Source: an uncultured Eubacteriales bacterium (lineage in GTDB: Bacteria; Bacillota; Clostridia; Oscillospirales; CAG-272). Taken from it: a DNA stretch of 19,638 bases. The DNA lies in assembly GCA_934503195.1 (NCBI GenBank), contig CAKSVM010000055.1, forward strand, positions 1-19,638, written 5' to 3'. The notes beneath the pieces are model-generated. The model was not told the DNA's origin. It made no database searches and saw only the letters and a program-made list of their open reading frames with translations. Numbering within the stretch: position 1 is the first letter of the stretch; every line of letters begins with the position of its first letter. Below are positions 1-6,098 of the stretch, in pieces. Made by a program: the position numbers and the translations under genes.

Positions 1-11
1 CACCGGAACGG

Positions 12-94
12 CTCGCGTCCGGGCGGCAAAGCCGCCCGGACGCGAGTGCAGGTTGCGCGCTTTGCGCGCAATCGACCTCGCAGGCGAGGCCGAC
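12..94. repeat. Structured three-hairpin repeat, copy 1
   Basis: Three perfect hairpins follow one another. Stem 1 is 16 bp (CTCGCGTCCGGGCGGC at 12-27, loop AAA, complement at 31-46). Stem 2 is 8 bp (TTGCGCGC at 53-60, loop TTT, GCGCGCAA at 64-71). Stem 3 is 6 bp (CCTCGC at 76-81, loop AG, GCGAGG at 84-89). The linkers TGCAGG (47-52) and TCGA (72-75) recur exactly in the inverted copy at 19329-19410. Stem 1 differs between copies only by two compensatory pair changes and the loop, which supports selection on structure. Relative to the gene that ends nearby, both copies lie downstream of a stop codon with the same polarity. No open frame is convincing here. The role is unknown: a REP-like element, a transcript 3' structure or a protein-binding site are all possible. 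Confidence 0.85.
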
Positions 95-131
95 GGTCGC
101 TCCGCGCCCGCCTTCTTCGCCCCTATTAACC

Positions 132-167
132 AATACACCGGACTGCCGTGCGGCAGTCCGGTGTATT
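132..167. terminator. Strong hairpin, likely terminator of the two-component operon
   Basis: A perfect 16-bp stem, AATACACCGGACTGCC (132-147) and its complement (152-167), encloses GTGC. It lies 100 bp past the kinase stop codon. The outer AATA/TATT pairs would give U-rich flanks in either direction, so it could act on both strands, but there is no long uridine run on the minus strand. It also occupies the place of the fourth hairpin (19279-19305) in the other copy of the repeat, so it may belong to that element. Confidence 0.6.
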
Positions 168-267
168 TCTGAATTTTCAATTCATGCCCGCAACCCGGGA
201 GCAAATCCATGCCTGTGATCCGGTGTCAACCCAAACCCCAAATCCGGCAGTCAACAAAACCCGAACG

Positions 268-1740
268 TCAATCCTTGACCGTGATCTCGGCCTCAGGCGT
301 GTAAGGAAGCGTGAAGACGAATTCGCAGTTTTCGCCGTAAACCGACTTGACCCAGATCTCTTCCTCGTGCGCGTCGATGATCGTCTTAGCGATGTAAAGT
401 CCGAGTCCGACTCCGGTTTTGTCGAGTCCGCGCGACTTGTCGGACTTGTAGAACCGCTCAAAGACGAAGGGAAGCTCATCCGCCGGGATTCCGATTCCCT
501 CGTTGAATACCGAGACGTAGACCTTCTTGTCGTGCGCGGTGATGCTTATCTTGTACTTTCCGCCCTCGCGCGAGAACTTCACGGCGTTGTCGCAGATGTT
601 GTAGAAAATCTGATAAATCGCGTCGCGGTCGGCGTAGACGACCATCTTGTCCTTTGTACACTCAAAGTCGACATCGAGCTTCTTCTGATCAATCTTCTGC
701 TCGAACGAGATTAAGATGAGTCTCGCCATCTCGCAGATATCAAACGCCGTCTTGTTGAATTTCCGCTCCCCGGCCTGAATTCTAGTTATGTCGAGAAGGC
801 TTATGACAAGCCGCGAAAGCCGACGGATCTCGGTTCTGATGACCTCAAGATAGTATTCGTGTTTTTCGGGCGGAATCGCGCCGTCGATGATGCCGTCGAT
901 GAAGCCCGAGATCGTCGTCATAGGCGTTCTCAGATCGTGGCTGACGTTCGCCAGGAAGGTGCGGCGCATATCCTCGAGGTTCGCGAGGCTCGCCGCCATG
1001 TTGTTGAAGGCCGTCGCAAGCTCGGCGACCTCGTCGCGTCCCTTGACCGGGACCCTGACGTCGAATTTTCCGGCGGCGAATTTCTTCGCGGCGTTCGACA
1101 TCTGCTTTAACGGATCAATGATCTTTTCACTGATGAAGTAAACCGCGAGGAGCGCGGCGAGCATGACCCACAGACAGGACATGATGACCGTCTTGACCAT
1201 CGTCTCGATGAGCTGGTCGATTCCCTTTGAGGGCGAGCAGACGAAGATCGAGCCGACGAATCCGTCCGACGAGTCATAGAACGGCACGACGTGGACGAGA
1301 TGCTTTGCCGAGAATACTCCGCCAAGATCACCTGAGAAGGTCTGTTCGCCTTCGCTTGAAATCCTTGAGATGATATCCTGCGGCACGTTCCGGCTCAGGT
1401 AGTCCTGACTCACGTTCGTGTCGGTGAGGAGAATCGCGCCCGACGCGTCGGTGATGAAGATGATGATATCATCGTTCAGCCCGGCGATTCCCGAGATGAA
1501 GGGTTCGAGGCGGCCGCGCGAGAAGTAGACGTACTGCGAGAAATCGTAGTTGTCCTCCTCCTTGTAATCGTTCGTGATGTAGTTCGTGGCGATATCCGCG
1601 GTGCGCTCGACAAGATCGGCCTTCATGTCAACCGAGTAGCCGCTTACCATCTGACAGAGCAGAACGGCTAAAAGCAAAAAGCTGAGCGTGATGATCAGCA
1701 TGAACGCCGTGATATATTTTGTAAAGACGCTTTTGAACAT
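268..1740 (-). CDS. Sensor histidine kinase with HAMP domain (HPK1/PhoR-ResE-like)
   Basis: Membrane sensor kinase of 490 residues that should autophosphorylate on His and pass phosphate to the regulator encoded just upstream. Order of parts: TM1 about 11-33; extracytoplasmic sensor about 34-182; TM2 about 184-204; HAMP about 205-257; dimerisation/phosphoacceptor H-box FLANVSHDLRTP with His268; N-box around Asn381-Asn385 (NICDNAVKFS); G1 box NEGIGIP (413-419); F-box PFVFERFYK; G2 box GVGLGLYIAK (443-452). All catalytic boxes are intact and the length is normal. The start has only a weak AAAGG about 11 nt upstream. It is the second gene of a regulator-kinase operon, with a 94-bp gap containing a hairpin. 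The sensor domain does not reveal the signal. Kinase identity is very secure; the stimulus is unknown. Confidence 0.95.
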   Translation of the reverse strand: MFKSVFTKYITAFMLIITLSFLLLAVLLCQMVSGYSVDMKADLVERTADIATNYITNDYKEEDNYDFSQYVYFSRGRLEPFISGIAGLNDDIIIFITDASGAILLTDTNVSQDYLSRNVPQDIISRISSEGEQTFSGDLGGVFSAKHLVHVVPFYDSSDGFVGSIFVCSPSKGIDQLIETMVKTVIMSCLWVMLAALLAVYFISEKIIDPLKQMSNAAKKFAAGKFDVRVPVKGRDEVAELATAFNNMAASLANLEDMRRTFLANVSHDLRTPMTTISGFIDGIIDGAIPPEKHEYYLEVIRTEIRRLSRLVISLLDITRIQAGERKFNKTAFDICEMARLILISFEQKIDQKKLDVDFECTKDKMVVYADRDAIYQIFYNICDNAVKFSREGGKYKISITAHDKKVYVSVFNEGIGIPADELPFVFERFYKSDKSRGLDKTGVGLGLYIAKTIIDAHEEEIWVKSVYGENCEFVFTLPYTPEAEITVKD

Positions 1741-1788
1741 TGTTTTTCATGCCTTTCGCGTTGGACTTTGGGTCGTTTTTCGCGACAA

Positions 1789-1817
1789 GAAGCTGCCGCG
1801 CGCGGCGCGACAGCTTC
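1789..1817. other. Intergenic hairpin between response regulator and kinase
   Basis: A 13-bp stem with one mismatch (1789-1801 with 1805-1817) and a 3-nt loop lies between the regulator stop and the kinase start. No uridine run follows on the minus strand, so it is unlikely to be a full terminator. It may tune kinase expression relative to the regulator, by partial attenuation or as an mRNA processing or stability barrier. Confidence 0.4.
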
Positions 1818-1834
1818 GGGAAGGGTTTTCGCGA

Positions 1835-2524
1835 TTACTGGAGAAGCTCGAACTTGTAGCCGACGCCCCAGACGGTCTTGAGAATCCACTTGTCGGAGAC
1901 GCCCTCAAGCTTTTCGCGGAGTCTCTTGACGTGGACGTCGACGGTTCTGGAGTCGCCGAGGTAATCGAAGCCCCAGACCTTGTCGAGGAGCTGATCGCGC
2001 GTGAAGACGCGGTTGTAGTTCGACGCAAGGAAGTAGAGCAGCTCGAGTTCCTTGGGGGGAATGTCGACCGACTTGCCGTTGAGCTTGAGCTCGTACTTCT
2101 GGCGGGAGATCTCTATGTTATCGAACTTGATCGTCTCGTCATCGTTCTGGTTGTCGTGAGCCGAGTAGCGGCGGAGGACAGCCTTGATGCGCGCGGCGAG
2201 TTCCTTGGTCTCAAAAGGCTTGACGACGAAATCGTCCGCGCCGAGTTCGAGTCCGACGACCTTATCGAAGACCTCGCCCTTCGCGGTGAGCATGATGATC
2301 GGCTTGGAGGAGATCTCACGGATCTCGCGGCAGACCTGCCAGCCGTCCTTCTTGGGAAGCATGAGGTCGAGAAGCACGAGGTCAGGCTCGTACATCTTGA
2401 AGTAGTTCACGCCCTCCGCGCCGTCGTTAGCGGTTTTGACCTCATAGCCCTCGTTTTCGAGATAGAGTCTGAGAAGGTCGCAGATGTTAAGGTCGTCATC
2501 GACCACAAGAATTTTGGTTGCCAT
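1835..2524 (-). CDS. OmpR/PhoB-family response regulator
   Basis: Cytoplasmic transcription factor of 229 residues. The receiver domain (about 3-115) has the acidic pair Asp9/Asp10, phosphoacceptor Asp53 (LLDLMLP), Thr80 and Lys102 (VKPFETKEL). A linker leads to a C-terminal winged helix (about 130-228) ending in the typical W-G-V-G-Y-K wing. A consensus AGGAGG (complement of CCTCCT at 2534-2539) sits 9 nt before ATG, fixing the start. It is the first gene of the operon with the histidine kinase and should be phosphorylated by it. The gap upstream has an 11-bp-spaced direct repeat of TGTGAT and further TTCACAATTT dyads, the arrangement expected for a tandemly binding OmpR-family protein, so autoregulation is likely (inference). 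Its targets beyond that are not shown by the sequence. Confidence 0.96.
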   Translation of the reverse strand: MATKILVVDDDLNICDLLRLYLENEGYEVKTANDGAEGVNYFKMYEPDLVLLDLMLPKKDGWQVCREIREISSKPIIMLTAKGEVFDKVVGLELGADDFVVKPFETKELAARIKAVLRRYSAHDNQNDDETIKFDNIEISRQKYELKLNGKSVDIPPKELELLYFLASNYNRVFTRDQLLDKVWGFDYLGDSRTVDVHVKRLREKLEGVSDKWILKTVWGVGYKFELLQ

Positions 2525-2557
2525 AATTTATTTCCTCCTGATTTCTTTTTTTGTCAA

Positions 2558-2574
2558 TGTGATGGTTGTGTGAT
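2558..2574 (-). promoter_or_regulatory. Candidate response-regulator box (11-bp direct repeat)
   Basis: TGTGAT occurs at 2558-2563 and again at 2569-2574, exactly 11 bp apart (ATCACA-N5-ATCACA on the regulator's coding strand). OmpR/PhoB-family regulators commonly bind as head-to-tail dimers to half-sites repeated about every 11 bp. The site lies 34-50 bp upstream of the regulator's own ATG, which fits autoregulation. The match is to geometry, not to a known consensus. Confidence 0.45.
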
Positions 2575-2593
2575 CAAAATAGACAAATCGGCG

Positions 2594-2628
2594 TTCACAA
2601 TTTGACGGATAAGTGAAATTGTGAAATT
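2594..2628. promoter_or_regulatory. Inverted and tandem TTCACAATTT motif in divergent gap
   Basis: TTCACAATTT (2594-2603) and its perfect complement AAATTGTGAA (2616-2625) form a 10-bp dyad with a 12-bp spacer. The right arm overlaps a tandem GTGAAATT repeat (2613-2620 and 2621-2628). A related 7-bp dyad, TTTCACA (2729-2735) and TGTGAAA (2748-2754), lies nearer the MFS promoter. Sharing of the motif on both sides of the gap suggests one regulator acting on both divergent units. The rest of the 2525-2895 gap is AT-rich with no supportable gene. Confidence 0.4.
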
Positions 2629-2821
2629 CGTTAGAAATTTGACCATATTCATTATATCATATTCCGGAAAAAAGTGGTTGCATTTCTGTTAAATAATTAT
2701 GAATTTTTCTTAAATAAGGTGTCATTTTTTTCACAATCGCCAAAAAGTGTGAAATTTACCGGAAGTTATCACGGTTTTTCGGATTTTGTTCGGAATACTG
2801 TCGAAAAAAATTCACTTGGAC

Positions 2822-2850
2822 TTGACAAACTATCTTTCGTGTGCTATAAT
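2822..2850 (+). promoter_or_regulatory. Near-perfect sigma-A promoter for the MFS gene
   Basis: TTGACA (2822-2827), a 17-bp spacer, then TATAAT (2845-2850) preceded by TG-C, giving an extended -10. Both hexamers are exact consensus. Predicted transcription start is about 2857, leaving a leader of about 39 nt that contains GGAGGG (2878-2883). Confidence 0.9.
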
Positions 2851-2895
2851 AGTCAGGCTCACTTTTTGCGGATTCACGGAGGGAATAAGTATAAT

Positions 2896-4131
2896 ATGGA
2901 GAAACTTAACGACAGACGCTCGGTGGCCGCGCTTACATTTCTGCTCGCGGCGGTCTATTTCGTGAGCTATCTCACAAGAAAGAATTTCTCGGCGGTCATT
3001 TCGGAATACGTCGTGGCGGAAGGTGTCACGAAGTCGGCGGCGTCGATCGTCACGGTCGCGATGTTCGTCTGCTACGGCGCGGGTCAGCTGATCTCGGGCT
3101 GGCTCGGCGACAAGGTGAAGCCCGAGGGCGTGATTCTGGCGGGGCTTTCGTCGACCGTTCTGCTGAATCTTATTGTACCGTTTGTCGGCGCGGACACGAC
3201 GCTTCTCGCGGTGGTCTGGGGACTCAACGGCGTCGCGCAGGCGATGCTCTGGCCTCCGATGGTAAGGATCGCCAGCGAGCTTCTCTCGTCGCGTGATTAT
3301 CAGTCGGCCTGCGTGTCGATTTCGGTCGGCGGCTCGATCGGAACGATCACGGTATATCTGATCTCGTCGCTTTTCGTGAAAATCAGCTCTTGGAAGACGG
3401 TATTCTTTTTCTCGGCGGCCTGCGGCTTCGCGATGGCGGTGATCTGGACCTTCGCGCTCGGAAAAATCCGCCAAAAAGCCGTCGCGACCGGAGAGGAGAC
3501 GGTAACCGCGAAGTCCGCTGATTCGGGCGGAAAGAAATCCGGTTCGATCTTCTCGTATCTTCTCGTTCTCATCATGGTCGTCATAATCTGTCAGGGAATG
3601 CTCCGCGACGGAGTCGAGACATGGATGCCGTCCTACCTTCACGACGTCTTCGGGCTTGACACGTCGAGTTCGATTCTGACAAGCGTCGGGCTTCCGATCT
3701 TCAGCATACTCAGCATAAAGGCGGCGTCGTTCCTCTATTCGAGAATTTTCAAGAGCGAGATGCGCTGCGCCTTCGCGATCTTCGGCGCGGGATTGGTCTT
3801 CGCGCTGCTGCTCGGGATCTTCTGTGACTTAAATGTCGTCCTTTCGTCGCTGCTCGTCGTCCTCATAACCGGGGCGATGCACGGAGTCAACCTGATTCTG
3901 ACCTGCTACGTCTCGGCCGAGTACGGAAAGTATGGCAAGGTCTCCTTCATCTCGGGACTGCTCAACAGCTGTACATACGTCGGAAGCGCGATCTTCACCT
4001 ACGGCATAGCAAAGCTCGCCGACCTCTTTGACTGGCGGATGACGATTTTCAGCTGGGCAGTTGTCGCACTCATCGGAACGGTCTGCTGTCTTATCACCCT
4101 TCCGGGCTGGAAAAAATTCACCGGAAAATAA
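2896..4131 (+). CDS. MFS transporter, organophosphate:phosphate antiporter (GlpT/UhpT)-like
   Basis: Integral membrane transporter of 411 residues with about 12 hydrophobic segments. The N-terminal stretch SYLTRKNFSAV (24-34) resembles the conserved Arg-containing TM1 region of the GlpT/UhpT family, in which arginines bind the phosphoryl group. A motif-A-like loop GWLGDKVKPEG follows TM2, and MLRDGVETWMPSYL, at the start of the second half, resembles the corresponding GlpT segment. The most likely activity is exchange of a phosphorylated compound for phosphate; the substrate cannot be read from the sequence. The frame is open further upstream, but ATG 2896 is chosen because the promoter at 2822-2850 and GGAGGG at 2878-2883 lie directly before it. 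It is monocistronic as far as can be seen. It is divergent from the two-component operon and may share its regulator. MFS membership is firm, subfamily probable. Confidence 0.88.
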   Translation: MEKLNDRRSVAALTFLLAAVYFVSYLTRKNFSAVISEYVVAEGVTKSAASIVTVAMFVCYGAGQLISGWLGDKVKPEGVILAGLSSTVLLNLIVPFVGADTTLLAVVWGLNGVAQAMLWPPMVRIASELLSSRDYQSACVSISVGGSIGTITVYLISSLFVKISSWKTVFFFSAACGFAMAVIWTFALGKIRQKAVATGEETVTAKSADSGGKKSGSIFSYLLVLIMVVIICQGMLRDGVETWMPSYLHDVFGLDTSSSILTSVGLPIFSILSIKAASFLYSRIFKSEMRCAFAIFGAGLVFALLLGIFCDLNVVLSSLLVVLITGAMHGVNLILTCYVSAEYGKYGKVSFISGLLNSCTYVGSAIFTYGIAKLADLFDWRMTIFSWAVVALIGTVCCLITLPGWKKFTGK

Positions 4132-4174
4132 TCCCTCTTTCACCCAGCTCGTGAGCGAGTGAGCGGCCCGCCGC

Positions 4175-4238
4175 TTATCTCGCTCTATCTCTATCTCTTC
4201 TCTCTATTCTCTTACTCTATCTCTATCTCTATCTCTAT
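4175..4238. repeat. CTCTAT hexanucleotide microsatellite
   Basis: A tract built from C, T and A, with two tandem CTCTAT units at 4183-4194 and four perfect ones at 4215-4238, joined by degenerate TCTCT-rich sequence. It ends exactly where the operator-like dyads of the next operon begin. Slipped-strand length change here could alter spacing in the upstream region of the exporter genes. Confidence 0.85.
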
Positions 4239-4293
4239 GTCACATTTTATAACATCGTGGTCACTTAGCGTAACACCAGAGTCACAATGTGAC
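4238..4293. promoter_or_regulatory. Three evenly spaced dyads upstream of exporter pair 1
   Basis: Site 1 is TGTCACATTTTATAACA (4238-4254), which fits the published TnrA/GlnR-type pattern TGTNANAWWWTMTNACA at every position. Site 2 has TGGT and ACCA ends with GGTCAC (4259-4264) facing GTAACACC (4270-4277). Site 3 is the perfect palindrome GTCACAATGTGAC (4281-4293). Centres lie near 4246, 4268 and 4287, about two helical turns apart. Outer GTCACATT (4239-4246) and AATGTGAC (4286-4293) also pair. No convincing -35 is visible; TATCAT at 4301-4306 is a possible -10. Which protein binds is not known. Confidence 0.5.
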
Positions 4294-4328
4294 CGGTTCG
4301 TATCATAAATTAAGAAAGGAAAAGAAAA

Positions 4329-6077
4329 ATGCTGTTCGGAAAATACCTGAACCAATACTACAAAAAGCACGGTGTGGTGCTGATTATCGGACTTTTGTCC
4401 CTGATTCTCGTCGACGCCTTGCAGCTCGTCATTCCCGGACTCTACCGGACGGTCGTAAATGGTTTGAATGGAAACATTATTGGTTTTGATATGAAATTTC
4501 TGCTCGAAACTATATGCTTTCCAATGATAACTATTATTTTCGCGATGATGATCTGTCGGTTTACGTGGCGAATTTGTTTCTTCGGCTCGGCAATCAAGGT
4601 TGAAACTGACCTGAGATCGAAGATGTTTTCGCGCTGCGAAACGCTGTCTCAGACCTTCTATCAGGACAACAAGGTCGGCGAGCTGATGAGCCTCTTCACG
4701 AACGATCTCGAAACGGTTCAGGACTGCTTCGGTTCGGGAGTCATGATGTTCTTCGACGCGCTCTTCCTCGGCGTTCTCGCGCTCTACAAGATGGCGCGGA
4801 TGAATATTCTGCTGACTCTTTTCGCCCTCGTTCCGATGGCTCTGATGCTCTCGTCGGGCGTCATTGTCGGAAGATACATGACGAAAAAGTGGGATTATCG
4901 TCAGGAAGTCACCGCGAAGCTTTCGGATTTTGCTCAGGAGAGCTTTTCGGGAATCGCGGTTATCAAGGCGTTTGTCAAGGAAGCGGCCGAGCTTTTCGCT
5001 TTCGGTAAGCTCAACAAGAAGAACGAGGCCGCGAACGTCGAATATGTCCGCGCGTCGACCCTTCTGCGCATAACAGTCACGCTCTTCGTCGAGTCGGTCA
5101 TCTGTGTGATCCTCGGCTACGGCGGCTGGCTCGTCCATGAGGGAATCTTCAACGCCGGACAGCTTGTCGAGTTCATCGGATACTTCACCGCGATTGTCTG
5201 GCCGGTCATGGCGATCTCGGAACTCATCGAAATGCGCTCACGCGGAAAGGCGTCACTTGACCGTATAACCGAGCTTTTAGACAGCAAACCAGATATCTTC
5301 GACAAAAACGTCACCCCAGCCGGAAAGATCGGCGGCGACATCGAGATAAAGGATCTCACCTTCCGCTATCCTTCGGGTGAGTATGACGTCCTCTCACACG
5401 TCTCGTTCCACATAAACAAGGGCGAGAACGTCGGTATAGTCGGCGCGACCGGCTCGGGAAAGACGACGATCGTCGATCTGCTTCTCAGAACCTACAACGT
5501 TCCCGATGGAACGATTTTCCTCGACGGAACCGACATAAACCGCATTCCGATAAAGGAGGTACGCGCGGCGGCGGCCTACGTTCCACAGGACAACTTCCTC
5601 TTCTCGGACACGATAGCGAAGAACATCTCCTTCGCCTCTGACAGCGACGACATGGAACTCATCGAAGAGGCGGCAAGGCTCGCCGATATCCACGACAACA
5701 TATCGGAATTCTCGAAGCGGTACGAAACGCTCCTCGGCGAGCGCGGAGTCACCGTCTCGGGCGGACAGAAGCAGAGAATCTCGATCGCCCGCGCTTTGAT
5801 GAAGGACGCGCCGATTCTGATCCTCGACGACTCGGTCTCGGCCGTTGACGTCAAAACCGAAAAGGTCATCCTCGAAAACCTCCGCAAAACCCGCGCGGGT
5901 AAGACGACGATCCTCATCGCCCACCGCGTCACGACCGTCGAGAACATGGACAAGATCATCGTCGTCGACGACGGAAAGATCGCCGCGGTCGGAACGCATT
6001 CCGAGCTGATCTCGAAGTGCCCGGTCTACGCCGAGATGGTCAAGCTTCAGGAACTCGACCGCAAAACCAAGGAATAA
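4329..6077 (+). CDS. ABC exporter half-transporter, degenerate-site subunit (pair 1)
   Basis: Fused membrane-ATPase half-transporter of 582 residues. The exporter membrane domain occupies about 1-310, followed by the nucleotide-binding domain: Walker A GATGSGKT (372-379), Q-loop Gln420, signature VSGGQ (476-480), Walker B LILDD with Asp501 where the catalytic Glu normally stands, and switch His532 (IAHR). Asp in place of Glu is the mark of the non-catalytic half in heterodimeric exporters such as BmrC/BmrD and TM287/288, so it should pair with the product of the next gene, 21 bp downstream. AAAGGA sits 8 nt before ATG. It probably moves drugs, lipids or peptides outward, but the substrate is not evident. 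The first 80 or so codons are more AT-rich than the remainder. Confidence 0.95.
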   Translation: MLFGKYLNQYYKKHGVVLIIGLLSLILVDALQLVIPGLYRTVVNGLNGNIIGFDMKFLLETICFPMITIIFAMMICRFTWRICFFGSAIKVETDLRSKMFSRCETLSQTFYQDNKVGELMSLFTNDLETVQDCFGSGVMMFFDALFLGVLALYKMARMNILLTLFALVPMALMLSSGVIVGRYMTKKWDYRQEVTAKLSDFAQESFSGIAVIKAFVKEAAELFAFGKLNKKNEAANVEYVRASTLLRITVTLFVESVICVILGYGGWLVHEGIFNAGQLVEFIGYFTAIVWPVMAISELIEMRSRGKASLDRITELLDSKPDIFDKNVTPAGKIGGDIEIKDLTFRYPSGEYDVLSHVSFHINKGENVGIVGATGSGKTTIVDLLLRTYNVPDGTIFLDGTDINRIPIKEVRAAAAYVPQDNFLFSDTIAKNISFASDSDDMELIEEAARLADIHDNISEFSKRYETLLGERGVTVSGGQKQRISIARALMKDAPILILDDSVSAVDVKTEKVILENLRKTRAGKTTILIAHRVTTVENMDKIIVVDDGKIAAVGTHSELISKCPVYAEMVKLQELDRKTKE

Positions 6078-6098
6078 ACAGGAAGGGAGAACAAAAAA

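Noticed and set aside
2552..2557. TTGACA on the minus strand as a -35 for the response regulator
   Set aside because: A 17-bp spacer would put the -10 over the ribosome site and the transcription start beyond the ATG. It is more likely part of the regulatory repeat.
1688..2605. Long plus-strand open frame opposite the response regulator
   Set aside because: It is antisense to a clear OmpR-family gene and its translation is rich in Val, Leu, Asp and Arg with no domain. It arises from the codon bias of the true gene.
4212..5138. Minus-strand frame ending in Glu-Ile repeats
   Set aside because: The Glu-Ile tail is the CTCTAT microsatellite read backwards, and the rest is antisense to the first exporter gene.
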